Source: Bradyrhizobium guangxiense
GTDB taxonomy: Bacteria > Pseudomonadota > Alphaproteobacteria > Rhizobiales > Xanthobacteraceae
Assembly (NCBI RefSeq): GCF_004114915.1
Contig: NZ_CP022219.1
Coordinates: 248,001 to 312,000 of the forward strand
Direction of reading: 5' to 3'
Length of the DNA stretch: 64,000 nucleotides
Position numbers and translations under genes: made by a program. Below the pieces are notes generated by a model. The model was not told the DNA's origin. It worked only from the letters and a program-made list of their open reading frames with translations, and made no database searches. Positions 34,864 through 43,624 of this stretch are shown here, piece after piece (the first letter of the stretch is position 1; every line of letters starts with the position of its first letter).

Positions 34864-36528
34864 TCAGGTCGCCTTGATGTCGACGTCCTTGGTCTCGGGC
34901 AGGAACAGCAAGCCGATCACGACCGTGATGGACGCGAAGATGACCGGATACCAGAGGCCGGCATAGATATCGCCGGTCGAGGCCACGATGGCGAAGGCGG
35001 TCGCCGGCAGCAGGCCACCGAACCAGCCGTTGCCGATGTGGTAGGGCAGCGACATCGAAGTATAGCGGATGCGGGTCGGGAACAGTTCGACCAGCATTGC
35101 CGCGATCGGGCCGTATACCATTGTGACGAACACCACCAGGATGAACAGCAGTCCGATGGTTGCGGCCACCTGCGGACGGAAGATGTCGAACGGATTCGAC
35201 ATCTTCACGATCCCGGCGTCGCCGGTCTTCGGATAGCCGGCGGCCTGCACGGCGGCGAGGACTGCCGGGTTGCCGTCCTTTGCGTTGGCGTAGGGCACTT
35301 CCTTGCCGTTGACCATCACCTTCACGCCGGAGCCGGCTGCGGCCGGCGAGGTCGAGTACTTGACCGACGACTGCGACAGGAAGGCGCGTGCGGTGTCGCA
35401 AGGCGCGCTGAAGACGCGGGTGCCGACCGGGTTGAACAGGTCGCCGCAGCCCTTGGGATCGGCCACCACCTCGACCTTGACCTGCTCGATGGCCTTTTCC
35501 AGCGCCGGGTTGGCATTGGTGGTGATCATCTTGAAGATCGGGAAGAAGGTCAGTGCCGCGATCAGGCAGCCGCCGAGGATGATCGGCTTGCGGCCGATCT
35601 TGTCGGACAGCACGCCGAACACGATGAAGAAGCCGGTGCCGAGCAGCAGCGACCAGGCGATCAGCAGGTTGGCGGTGTAGCCGTCGACCTTCAGGATCGA
35701 TTGCAGGAAGAACAGCGCGTAGAACTGGCCGGTGTACCAGACGACGCCCTGGCCCATCACGCCGCCGAGCAGCGCAAGCAGCACGAGCTTGCCGTTCTGC
35801 CAATTGCCGAAGGCCTCCGTCAGCGGCGCCTTCGAGCTCTTGCCCTCTTCCTTCATCTTCTGGAAGATCGGCGACTCATTGAGGCGCAGCCGGATCCAGA
35901 CGGAGACGCCGAGCAGCAGCACCGAGACCAGGAACGGAATTCGCCAGCCCCACGCCGCGAAGTCGGGCTCGCCGGTCGCGGTGCGGGTGAACAGGATCAC
36001 CAGCAGCGACAGGAACAGGCCGAGCGTCGCCGTGGTCTGGATGAAGGAGGTGTAGTAGCCGCGCTTGCCGTTCGGAGCATGCTCCGCGACATAGGTCGCC
36101 GCGCCGCCATACTCACCGCCGAGCGCCAGGCCCTGGGCGAGGCGCAGCGCGATCAGGATGATTGGAGCCGCGATGCCGATGGTTGCCGCGTTCGGCAGTA
36201 GGCCGACGATGAAGGTCGACAGACCCATGATCAGGATGGTGACGAGGAAGGTGTATTTGCGGCCGACGATGTCGCCGATGCGGCCGAACACGATCGCGCC
36301 GAACGGACGCACCAGGAAGCCGGCTGCGAACGCGAGCAGCGCGAAGATGTCGCGGGTTGCCGGCGGATAGGCCGAGAAGAACTGCGCGCCGATGATGCCG
36401 GCCAGTGAACCGTAGAGGTAAAAATCGTACCATTCGAAGACGGTACCGAGCGAAGAAGCGAGAATGACGAACCGTTCGTCCTTCGTCATCCCTCCCGCGC
36501 CTGCTTGAGATACAGCCATTGTCGACAT
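34864..36528 (-). CDS. MFS transporter, metabolite:H+ symporter (MHS) type
   Basis: A 554-residue transporter. The opening SSLGTVFEWYDFYLYGSLAGIIGAQFF is the MHS (KgtP/ProP/ShiA) hallmark, and GRIGDIVGRKYTFLVT (motif A) and RLAQGLALGGEYGGAATYVAEHAP fit the same group. Between helices 8-9 and 10 there is an extra hydrophilic stretch of about 100 residues (TTNANPALEKAIEQVKVEVVADPKGCGDLFNPVGTR and beyond) that ordinary 430-residue MHS carriers lack. The substrate is unknown; organic acids are likely. It is divergent from the CrbR-like regulator. Confidence 0.93.
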   Translation of the reverse strand: MSTMAVSQAGAGGMTKDERFVILASSLGTVFEWYDFYLYGSLAGIIGAQFFSAYPPATRDIFALLAFAAGFLVRPFGAIVFGRIGDIVGRKYTFLVTILIMGLSTFIVGLLPNAATIGIAAPIILIALRLAQGLALGGEYGGAATYVAEHAPNGKRGYYTSFIQTTATLGLFLSLLVILFTRTATGEPDFAAWGWRIPFLVSVLLLGVSVWIRLRLNESPIFQKMKEEGKSSKAPLTEAFGNWQNGKLVLLALLGGVMGQGVVWYTGQFYALFFLQSILKVDGYTANLLIAWSLLLGTGFFIVFGVLSDKIGRKPIILGGCLIAALTFFPIFKMITTNANPALEKAIEQVKVEVVADPKGCGDLFNPVGTRVFSAPCDTARAFLSQSSVKYSTSPAAAGSGVKVMVNGKEVPYANAKDGNPAVLAAVQAAGYPKTGDAGIVKMSNPFDIFRPQVAATIGLLFILVVFVTMVYGPIAAMLVELFPTRIRYTSMSLPYHIGNGWFGGLLPATAFAIVASTGDIYAGLWYPVIFASITVVIGLLFLPETKDVDIKAT

Positions 36529-36826
36529 GTTAAGTCGCTCCCCAAAATGCGTTTCCTCGCGCCCCAGATGTCCGGACGTGCCGGATCAACCCAGGTCTTG
36601 CCGGCAAGGTAACATCGGCGTGAAACCCGCCCCAATACGACTTTCGGCCTTGCGCACTGACGCGCAGCTGACGTCCGGTATCCGGTGGCGGTGTGCGATC
36701 CCAGGACTTCCGGATTAACCCCTTTGCAGCAAAGGGATAATGTGTACTTGCATGCCACGGCTGCTCGGGGAAGAATTGACCCACCCGGGATCTGTCCGCC
36801 GGCCCGCGAACGACAGCAAGAGAACG
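36529..36826. other. Divergent promoter region of transporter and CrbR-like gene
   Basis: 298 bp with no supported ORF. TTGACC near 36775 and a few short inverted repeats (GCGCACTGACGCGCAGC at about 36652) are the only marks. Regulation of the transporter by the adjacent response regulator is plausible from position. Confidence 0.45.
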
Positions 36827-37498
36827 ATGAACGCTCCCTCCACCCATCTCGTCATCGCCGATGACCATCCTCTTTTCCGCGACGCGCTGCGACAGGCGGT
36901 AGCCGGCGTGCTGACCTCAGCCAGAATCGACGAGGCCGGATCGTTCGAGGATTTGACCAAGCTCCTGGAACAGACCTCAGATGTCGACCTGATCCTGCTC
37001 GACCTCTCGATGCCCGGCATTTCCGGCTTTTCCGGCCTGATCTATCTGCGTGCGCAATATCCGGCGATTCCGGTCGTGATCGTCTCGGCGTCCGACGACA
37101 GCGCGACGATCCGCCGCTCGCTCGATTTCGGCGCCTCCGGCTTCATCCCGAAGCGTTTCGGCGTCGAGACGCTGCGCGATGCCATCCTCAAGGTGATGGA
37201 AGGCGACGTCTGGGTTCCCGCCGATACCGATCTGTCGGCGGAGGCGGATCCCGACATGACGCGTCTGCGCGACCGGCTGGTGACGCTGACGCCGCAGCAG
37301 GTCCGGGTCCTGATGATGCTGTCGGAGGGTCTCCTCAACAAGCAGATCGCCTACGAGCTCGGAGTATCCGAGGCCACCATCAAGGCGCATGTCTCGGCGA
37401 TCCTGCAAAAGCTCGGCGTTGAAAGCCGCACCCAGGCGGTGATCGCCGCCGCCAGGATCGCCGGCGGCCAGTGGAAGCAGGGCACGCCGGCGGGATAG
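36827..37498 (+). CDS. LuxR-family response regulator (CrbR/AgmR-like)
   Basis: A 223-residue regulator. The receiver has VIADDHPLFRDALRQAV, phospho-Asp59 in LILLDLSMPGISGFSGLIYLRAQYPAIPVVIVSA, and the conserved Lys in GFIPKRFGVETLRDAI. The HTH has TPQQVRVLMMLSEGLLNKQIAYELGVSEATIKAHVSAILQKLGVESRTQAVIAA. The segments LDLSMPG-GLIYLR-YPAIPVVIVSA and NKQIAYELGVSEATIKAHVSAILQKL are very like CrbR/AgmR regulators that pair with symporter-type kinases. No kinase is adjacent; the best partner is at 43625-47134. Confidence 0.92.
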   Translation: MNAPSTHLVIADDHPLFRDALRQAVAGVLTSARIDEAGSFEDLTKLLEQTSDVDLILLDLSMPGISGFSGLIYLRAQYPAIPVVIVSASDDSATIRRSLDFGASGFIPKRFGVETLRDAILKVMEGDVWVPADTDLSAEADPDMTRLRDRLVTLTPQQVRVLMMLSEGLLNKQIAYELGVSEATIKAHVSAILQKLGVESRTQAVIAAARIAGGQWKQGTPAG

Positions 37499-37513
37499 TC
37501 CGCACAAGCAGTC

Positions 37514-37572
37514 CCGTCATCCCGAGGCGCCGGAGCGTCGCGGAGGCTTCGAAGGATCTCGGAACTTGATGC
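37514..37572. repeat. Half-copy of intergenic repeat family A
   Basis: CCGTCATCCCGAGGCGCCGG at 37514 resembles the left arm at 13866, and GGCTTCGAAGGAT the internal CCTTCGAAG arm. The partner arm is missing. It lies between convergent genes. Confidence 0.6.
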
Positions 37573-37583
37573 GGCGCAATTGG

Positions 37584-40445
37584 CTACAGCGTCGGGAGCA
37601 GACGATTGGCCGCTCTGATATCCGCCGTCTCGGAGCCTTCTGCAAAGCCATCAAGCGCCGATTGAACCAATTGTTTCGCTTCCTCGCGCCGGCCGCGTTC
37701 GACGAGTAGCCGCGCAAGATCGATCGCCGCCCGCAGTTCCCATGCTTTTGCGCGTTTGCGACGGCTCAAATCCAGCGACTGCATGAGGTAGGCTTCTGCC
37801 TGCTCGGTATCGGGCTTCGGCCGCGACAACAGAACTCGGCCCTTCATGCGCAGCAGCTCGGGCATGTAGAGGTGATCGCCACTTTGCTCGACGAGGCGAA
37901 TGGTGTCCTCGATCAGCTCGGCGCTCTGCTCGATCTGCCCAAGCGCCAGCAAGCCCTGGACCAGCGCTATGTTGAACGTCGTGGTGAGCAGCTCGTAGCC
38001 GGCATCGTGAAGCTCGCGCAGGCAGGCCCTGATCGTGTCGACACCACCGGCGGCATCGCCACGGCGGATCGCCAGCTCGCCTTTGACGCCGCGGCCGACG
38101 GCGAGATAGGGCCCCATCGAGCGCGAATTGGCATGCGCGATGAAACGGTCGATGCTCTCGTCCGCGCCGTCGAGGTCTCCGCTCCAGAGGTCGATTGAGA
38201 CCGCCCAGATCAGCGCAATGCAGAGCGTGATCGGGTGATCCATCTGGGCGGCCTCGGCGACCGTCAGCTGCGCCAGCTGCAGCGCTTCCGCGGGCCGGCC
38301 TTGCAACCAGAGTTCGCGGGCCAGCGTGATGCCGGCCCGGTTGCGATGATCGAAGCCATGGACGGTGCTGACAAGCTCCGTGCCCGGACCTTGCCAGGCG
38401 ACCTCCAGCCTCTTCAGCGCGTCGTGATGCTCACCTGCCAGATGCAGCGAGACACCGAGGAGGGATTGGGCGAGGGCGATCGAGGCGGGGGCGCCCAGCG
38501 ATCGCGCGACCGCGAGGCTCCTCTGCGCATAGCCGAGCGCGGCGTCGAACTCTCCCATCCGCTCGTGAAAGATATGCATCCGGCCGAGCAGCTGGAGCTG
38601 GTTGACTTCGTCGCTGCGCGCTTCTGCGATCGCAAGGCTCCTGCTCAAGGCGCTACGCGCCGCTTCGCTGCCGCCGCGGGTGAACATCAAGGTCAGTCCG
38701 AGGGCGGCCTGGATGTGCATTTCCTCGGCGCTGCCGCGCGAGGAGGGGGCAATCGCCAGTAGCGCCCGTTCCGACCAGCGCCGGCATTCGATCAGCAAGG
38801 ACATCGCCAGGAAGATCGGCGCCGCGGCGGCGGCGAGCGCAACGCCGATGCCGAGATCACCGCCCGGGCCGAAGCTCCAGTCGAGCGCGGCGCGCACATT
38901 GTGAAGCGCGGAGAAGTGAGCAGCCCGCTCGTCCGCGCTCGGCACCGTCGCCCATGTCGTGCCGGCCTGCTCCAGCCATCGCCGGTAGTAGGTCGCGTGG
39001 CGGGCAGCGAGAGCCGCGTCGTCCGGTTCGATCTCGAGCAGATAGGCACGCGTCGTGTCGAGCAGACGGTAGCGCATCATGGCGCCGATGGGCCGCGGCG
39101 CGACCATCGACTTGGCAACGAGACTGTCGACGGCGTCGAACAGGCGGGCGCGGGCGACGCGCTCGCCCGGCACGACCTCGAGCGCGGCGTCGATGGTGAA
39201 GTGCCCGGCGAAGACCGCAAGCCTGCGCAGCACGAGGCGCTCGAGATCCGACAACAGGCCGTAGCTCCAGTCGAGCGTGGCCTGCAACGTCTTCTGCCGC
39301 GGTGGCGCCGTTCGCTGGCCTTGCCAAAGCAGATTGAGGCGCTCGTCGAGCAGCGCGGCCGTTTGCTCCAGGCCGTAGGCTTCGACCCGGCCGGCGGCAA
39401 GCTCGATCGCCAGCGCCATGCCGTCGAGCTTGCGGCAGATCCTGGCGATGATCGTAGCATTGGCGTCATCGAGCGCGATCTGCGCGCCGCCTGCCGTGGC
39501 ACGTTCGAGGAACAGCTGAAGCGCGGGATAGGTCTGTGCTGCGGCGACGGTCACGCCGGAGCCGTCGGGCGGAACGCCGAGCGGAGCCAGGCGATAGACC
39601 TGCTCGCCCTCGACGCGCAGGGCTTCGCGGCTGGTCGCGAGGATATGGACGTGCGGCGCCGCCTGGAAGATCTCCGCCGCCAGCGGCGCGGCGGCCGCAA
39701 TGACGTGCTCGCAATTGTCGAGGATCAGCAGCATCCGCTTGTCCTGGAGATGTGCGAGCAGCGCGGGCAGGGGATCATCGGTCTGCGCCGGCAAGCCGAG
39801 CATCAGCAGGATCGAGGTGATCACGAGATCGGGATCGCTCAGCGCGGCAAGGTCCACGAAGTGCGCGGCGTCGGAGAATGTCTCGAGCAGGTCGTGGGCG
39901 ATCGCCACGGCGACTGCGGTCTTGCCGACGCCGCCGGGACCGGCAATCGTGACAAAGCGCGAGGCGATGAGCCTGTCGGAGACGGCGGCCATCGCATCGG
40001 CGCGCCCGACCATCCGCTGCAACCGGTTCGGCAGTTTCACGGGCGGCAATTCCGGCCGCGGCGCGTGGCGCTGCGCTGCCGCAACGTCGGCTTTCGAATT
40101 CGGGGCCGCGATTTGCGAAATCGGCGCCACGAAGCAATAGCCGCGGCCGGAGAGCGTCGTGATGTAGCGCGCGCCATCCTTGCCGTCGCCGAGCGCCTTG
40201 CGAAGCGCCGCGACGTGAAAGCGCAGATTGGTCTCTTCGACCGTGGTGCCGGGCCAGACTAGCGACATCAGGTCCCATTTGCTGACGACCTCGTTCGGCC
40301 GTGACATCAGCGCCATCAGCGTGTCGAATGCTTTCGCGCCGAGCGGCAAGGCAACGCCGTCGCGCATCACGAGCCTTTCATGCGGGCTCACGGAGAATGG
40401 CCCGAACGATAGAGTTCCCGTCGTGGTGCCGGCCGGCTCGGTCAT
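37584..40445 (-). CDS. Winged-helix regulator with NB-ARC-like ATPase and TPR repeats
   Basis: A 953-residue protein from the ATG at 40445 (an upstream ATG at 40502 is less likely). Residues 10-108 are an OmpR/CadC-type winged helix (FGPFSVSPHERLVMRDGVALPLGAKAFDTLMAL, EETNLRFHVAALRKALGDG, ITTLSGRGYCFV). An AAA/NB-ARC-like ATPase follows with Walker A GPGGVGKT (169-176), Walker B MLLILDNCEH and sensor LATSREALRVEGE. The C-terminal 500 residues are helical TPR-like repeats. This SWACOS/STAND-like layout suggests a ligand-triggered activator. It diverges from the Ohr gene across a three-half-site operator. Confidence 0.9.
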   Translation of the reverse strand: MTEPAGTTTGTLSFGPFSVSPHERLVMRDGVALPLGAKAFDTLMALMSRPNEVVSKWDLMSLVWPGTTVEETNLRFHVAALRKALGDGKDGARYITTLSGRGYCFVAPISQIAAPNSKADVAAAQRHAPRPELPPVKLPNRLQRMVGRADAMAAVSDRLIASRFVTIAGPGGVGKTAVAVAIAHDLLETFSDAAHFVDLAALSDPDLVITSILLMLGLPAQTDDPLPALLAHLQDKRMLLILDNCEHVIAAAAPLAAEIFQAAPHVHILATSREALRVEGEQVYRLAPLGVPPDGSGVTVAAAQTYPALQLFLERATAGGAQIALDDANATIIARICRKLDGMALAIELAAGRVEAYGLEQTAALLDERLNLLWQGQRTAPPRQKTLQATLDWSYGLLSDLERLVLRRLAVFAGHFTIDAALEVVPGERVARARLFDAVDSLVAKSMVAPRPIGAMMRYRLLDTTRAYLLEIEPDDAALAARHATYYRRWLEQAGTTWATVPSADERAAHFSALHNVRAALDWSFGPGGDLGIGVALAAAAAPIFLAMSLLIECRRWSERALLAIAPSSRGSAEEMHIQAALGLTLMFTRGGSEAARSALSRSLAIAEARSDEVNQLQLLGRMHIFHERMGEFDAALGYAQRSLAVARSLGAPASIALAQSLLGVSLHLAGEHHDALKRLEVAWQGPGTELVSTVHGFDHRNRAGITLARELWLQGRPAEALQLAQLTVAEAAQMDHPITLCIALIWAVSIDLWSGDLDGADESIDRFIAHANSRSMGPYLAVGRGVKGELAIRRGDAAGGVDTIRACLRELHDAGYELLTTTFNIALVQGLLALGQIEQSAELIEDTIRLVEQSGDHLYMPELLRMKGRVLLSRPKPDTEQAEAYLMQSLDLSRRKRAKAWELRAAIDLARLLVERGRREEAKQLVQSALDGFAEGSETADIRAANRLLPTL

Positions 40446-40541
40446 GGCGAAATCTTGGTCCCTTCGAGAGGCCCGGATAGCCAGATGAGCGTGATCCGGC
40501 AAGGCCGTCCGTGCATTGGCATCAGGCCGCGGGTGCAGGCC

Positions 40542-40582
40542 TTGTGAGGTGCGTAAGGCGACACCTCACAACTTCTCACAAG
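40542..40582. promoter_or_regulatory. Three-half-site operator between STAND regulator and ohr
   Basis: TTGTGAGGTG (40542-40551) and its exact complement CACCTCACAA (40562-40571) are spaced by 10 bp. A third half-site, CTCACAAG (40575-40582), repeats the left half CTTGTGAG. It is in the 195-bp divergent promoter region. The binding protein is inferred, most likely the winged-helix regulator. Confidence 0.6.
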
Positions 40583-40640
40583 TCCAAACGGGCGCCCTGC
40601 CGCAGCCGCTGCTAGTCAGTGGCGTGACGGCGAGGAGACC

Positions 40641-41063
40641 ATGATGACGCAGGCGGCAAAGATACTCTACACGGCCAGAACTCACACCAGCGGCGGGGGC
40701 CACGACGGCATCGCGCGCAGCTCTGACGGTCGCCTCGACGTCAAGCTGTCGCCGCCGGGCGGCACCGGAATCGGCACCAATCCCGAGCAACTGTTCGCCG
40801 CCGGCTGGTCGGCCTGCTTCGAAGGCGCGATGGAGATCGCGGCGCGCAAGCGGAAGATCGAGCTTCCCAGGAAATGCGCTGTTGATGCGGAGATCGATCT
40901 CGTGCTCGACGAGGGCGCCTATTCGCTCCGGGCGCGTCTCAACGTCAGCCTGCCGGGCCTCGATCGCGAGATCGCGCGCGGCATCATCGACGATGCGCAT
41001 CAGACCTGTCCGTATTCCAAGGCGATCCGCGGCAACGTCGACGTCACCGTCGCGCTGATCTGA
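40641..41063 (+). CDS. Ohr/OsmC-family peroxide-resistance protein
   Basis: A 140-residue Ohr-type peroxidase. Both reactive cysteines are present: Cys59 in EQLFAAGWSACFEGAM and Cys123 in DDAHQTCPYSKAIRGN. The start shows LYTARTHTSGGGHDGIARSSDGRLDVKLSPPGG, typical of Ohr. It reduces organic hydroperoxides with lipoyl-protein electrons, in the cytoplasm. GAGGAGA precedes the ATG pair (40641/40644). It is the first gene of a four-gene run with no OhrR nearby, unlike most ohr genes. Confidence 0.94.
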   Translation: MMTQAAKILYTARTHTSGGGHDGIARSSDGRLDVKLSPPGGTGIGTNPEQLFAAGWSACFEGAMEIAARKRKIELPRKCAVDAEIDLVLDEGAYSLRARLNVSLPGLDREIARGIIDDAHQTCPYSKAIRGNVDVTVALI

Positions 41064-41097
41064 GGCACATCAACAATCACCACAAGGCAGCAACATC

Positions 41098-42126
41098 ATG
41101 AAGCAGATCATCGACCAGCAGCGCCGTCACTTCTTTGGCATCGCGGCGGGAACCGTCGCCGCCGGTCTCGGCGTGATTGACCTCGCCCGAGCCGAGACGG
41201 AAGCGCGGCACTCCTCCGCAGCAAATGCATCTTTCGGCACGATCAAGCAGATCGATGCCGGCGTCCTCAACGTCGGCTATGCCGAGGCGGGACCGTCGAA
41301 CGGTCCCGTGGCGATCCTGCTGCACGGCTGGCCGTACGACATTCACGCCTTCGTCGACGTCGCGCCGATCCTGGCAAAGGCCGGCTATCGCGTCATCATC
41401 CCTTATCTGCGCGGTTATGGCTCGACGCAGTTCCTCGCCAGTGAGACGCCGCGCAATGGCGAGCCTGCCGCAATGGCCACCGACATCATCGCGCTGATGG
41501 ACGAGCTCGACATTAAAAAAGCGGTCGTCGCCGGCTTCGACTGGGGCGCGCGCACCGCCGACATCATCGCCGCGCTGTGGCCGGAGCGCTGCCGCGCGCT
41601 GGTGTCGGTCAGCGGCTATCTGATCTCCAACCAGGCTGCCGGCAACGCGCCGCTGCCGCCATCGGCCGAGCTGCAATGGTGGTACCAGTTCTATTTCGCG
41701 ACGGAGCGCGGCCGTGCCGGATACGAGAAGTACACGCACGATTTCGCCAAGCTGATCTGGAAGCTCGCCTCGCCGCAGTGGAAGTTCGACGACGCCACCT
41801 TCGCGCGCAGCGCGGCGGCGCTCGACAACAAGGATCATGTCGCGATCACGATCCACAACTACCGCTGGCGGCTTGGGCTGGCCCAGGGCGAAGCCAAATA
41901 CGAGCAGCTCGAAAAGAAGCTGGCCGCGGCGCCCGTCATCGACGTGCCGACCATCACGATGGAGGGCGATGCCAACGGCGCGCCGCATCCCGAGCCCAGC
42001 GCCTATGCCAAGAAGTTTTCAGGCCGATACGAGTTCCGCCTGATCACCGGCGGCATCGGCCACAATCTGCCGCAGGAAGCGCCGCAAGCCTTTGCCAAGG
42101 CCGTCATCGACGCCGATGGCGCCTGA
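41098..42126 (+). CDS. Tat-exported alpha/beta hydrolase (epoxide hydrolase/dehalogenase-like)
   Basis: A 342-residue protein with a Tat signal: [26 protein letters not shown] (twin Arg at 9-10). The alpha/beta hydrolase core has the oxyanion motif LLHGWPYD (about 75-81) and the nucleophile elbow VAGFDWGARTA, with Asp148 as in epoxide hydrolases and haloalkane dehalogenases rather than Ser. A cap region with WWYQFYFATERGRAGYEKYTHDFAKLIWK and the catalytic histidine in GGIGHNLPQEAP follow. The periplasmic location is unusual for this group. It lies 34 bp after ohr. Confidence 0.9.
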   Translation: MKQIIDQQRRHFFGIAAGTVAAGLGVIDLARAETEARHSSAANASFGTIKQIDAGVLNVGYAEAGPSNGPVAILLHGWPYDIHAFVDVAPILAKAGYRVIIPYLRGYGSTQFLASETPRNGEPAAMATDIIALMDELDIKKAVVAGFDWGARTADIIAALWPERCRALVSVSGYLISNQAAGNAPLPPSAELQWWYQFYFATERGRAGYEKYTHDFAKLIWKLASPQWKFDDATFARSAAALDNKDHVAITIHNYRWRLGLAQGEAKYEQLEKKLAAAPVIDVPTITMEGDANGAPHPEPSAYAKKFSGRYEFRLITGGIGHNLPQEAPQAFAKAVIDADGA

Positions 42127-42198
42127 TCAGTCATGCGATGCCCCGGTCCGGCGCGGCTGGACCGGGGATCAACCGTGATCTTAGCTTAAAGAAACGTC

Positions 42199-42771
42199 AT
42201 GCTATCCATCGAACCTGAAAAGAAACAGCGATCCTACGTCACCGCGATCACGCTGGCCGTGCTTCTTCTGGTCGTTCTGCTGACTTGCGTGCCCTATCTT
42301 GTCTCGATCGCTCTTGCCGAGGGGCCTGCGCAAACCGCGGCCCAAAATACGGCTGCTGCCTCGCCGATCTTCGGCGTCACGATTCCGCCGGGCTACAGGC
42401 AGTGGGAGCTGATCGCACCGGCCGAAGAAGCCGCACCGCTCGACGAGCTTCGCGCCGTTGTCGGCAACCAGACCGCAATCGGTGCGTATCAGGCTGGCCA
42501 GCTTCCGTTCCCCGACGGCACCATCCTGGTCAAACGCGCCTGGAAGCGGAAACAGTCGCCGGAATTTGCATCCGCGACAATTCCCGGCGCCGCCACCACG
42601 GTCCAGGTGATGGTCAAGGATTCCAAAAAGTATGTAGCGACCGGCGGCTGGGGTTTTGGCCGCTTCATCGATGGCAAGCCGGTCGACGAGGCTCAGCATC
42701 GCACCTGCTTCGCGTGCCACGAAGCGCGCGCCAAAGGACGCGATTACGTCTTCACGCGGCTGGCGCCTTAG
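42199..42771 (+). CDS. Cytochrome P460-family protein
   Basis: A 190-residue protein with one membrane segment (TAITLAVLLLVVLLTCVPYLVSIALA) serving as anchor or signal. A P460-fold domain follows: GYRQWELIAPA, LRAVVGNQTAIGAYQAGQLPFPDGTILVKRAW, YVATGGWGFGRFIDGKPV and the c-type haem motif CFACHEARAKGRDYVFTRL (Cys170, Cys173, His174). P460 cytochromes oxidise hydroxylamine or bind NO in ammonia oxidisers and methanotrophs, but many relatives lack a known role. The lysine cross-link typical of true P460 cannot be confirmed. It is third in the ohr cluster. Confidence 0.9.
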   Translation: MLSIEPEKKQRSYVTAITLAVLLLVVLLTCVPYLVSIALAEGPAQTAAQNTAAASPIFGVTIPPGYRQWELIAPAEEAAPLDELRAVVGNQTAIGAYQAGQLPFPDGTILVKRAWKRKQSPEFASATIPGAATTVQVMVKDSKKYVATGGWGFGRFIDGKPVDEAQHRTCFACHEARAKGRDYVFTRLAP

Positions 42772-42786
42772 GCCGACCCGGAGATC

Positions 42787-43614
42787 GTGGTGTCGAAGAC
42801 ATGGTTCATCAGCGGCAGCTCGCGCGGGCTTGGCCGGGCCATCGTGGAAGCCGCGCTCGCGGCGGGAGATCGCGTGCTGGCTTCGGCCCGGAACCCAAAT
42901 CCGCTCGAACCGCTGCTGGAGCGCTTTGGCGAAAGGCTTCGCCTTGCATCGCTCGATGTGACCGACGAGGCGGCAGCGCAAGCGGCGGTCGGCCTCGCCG
43001 TGCAGGCATTTGGCAGCGTCGACGTGGTGGTGAACAACGCCGGTTACGGCGATCTCAGATCGGTCGAGGATACCAGCCTGGATTCGTTCCGCCAGCAGAT
43101 CGAGGCCAATCTGATCGGCACTATCATCGTCACCAAGGCGGCGATCCCGGTGCTGCGTCGCCAGCGCCGTGGCCATATCGTGCAGGTCTCGTCTGTCGGC
43201 GGGCGGATCGGCGCTCCGGCCCGCGCGGCCTATTCGGCCGCGAAATGGGGAATCGAAGGCTTTTCGGAATCGCTGGCGCGCGAGATGGCGCTGATCGGCG
43301 TGAACGTCACGATCGTCGAGCCCGGCGGCTTTCGCACCGGTTTTGCCCAAGCCGCACATGGGACCGGTGAAGGTCGGCCCGAGTACGATGGGGTCGTCGG
43401 CGCTGCCGTCAGGATGCAGCGCGATTACGACGGCCGCCAGCCCGGCGATCCAGCCAAAGCCGCGGCCGTGGTGCTCAAGCTTGCCGACATGGAGCGCCCG
43501 CCTCTGCGCATTGCGCTCGGAAGCGACGCCGTTGACGCCATCGCCGCGACCGACAGGCTCCGCCTCGAAGAGCTTGAGAGGTGGCAAACGCTCAGCGTAT
43601 CGACCGACTACTGA
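42787..43614 (+). CDS. Short-chain dehydrogenase/reductase
   Basis: A 275-residue classical SDR. The cofactor motif is WFISGSSRGLGRAIVEAAL (TGxxxGxG form), then LDVTD and NNAGYGD, the catalytic Ser in VQVSSVGGRIGAPARAAYSAAKWG with YxxxK, and VEPGGFRTGF. SARNP after strand 2 suggests NADP use. The start is GTG at 42787 (or 42790). It begins 15 bp after the P460 gene, so likely the same transcript. The substrate is unknown. A ketone or aldehyde product of the hydrolase is conceivable. Confidence 0.92.
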   Translation: MVSKTWFISGSSRGLGRAIVEAALAAGDRVLASARNPNPLEPLLERFGERLRLASLDVTDEAAAQAAVGLAVQAFGSVDVVVNNAGYGDLRSVEDTSLDSFRQQIEANLIGTIIVTKAAIPVLRRQRRGHIVQVSSVGGRIGAPARAAYSAAKWGIEGFSESLAREMALIGVNVTIVEPGGFRTGFAQAAHGTGEGRPEYDGVVGAAVRMQRDYDGRQPGDPAKAAAVVLKLADMERPPLRIALGSDAVDAIAATDRLRLEELERWQTLSVSTDY

Positions 43615-43624
43615 CCCCTGCGTC

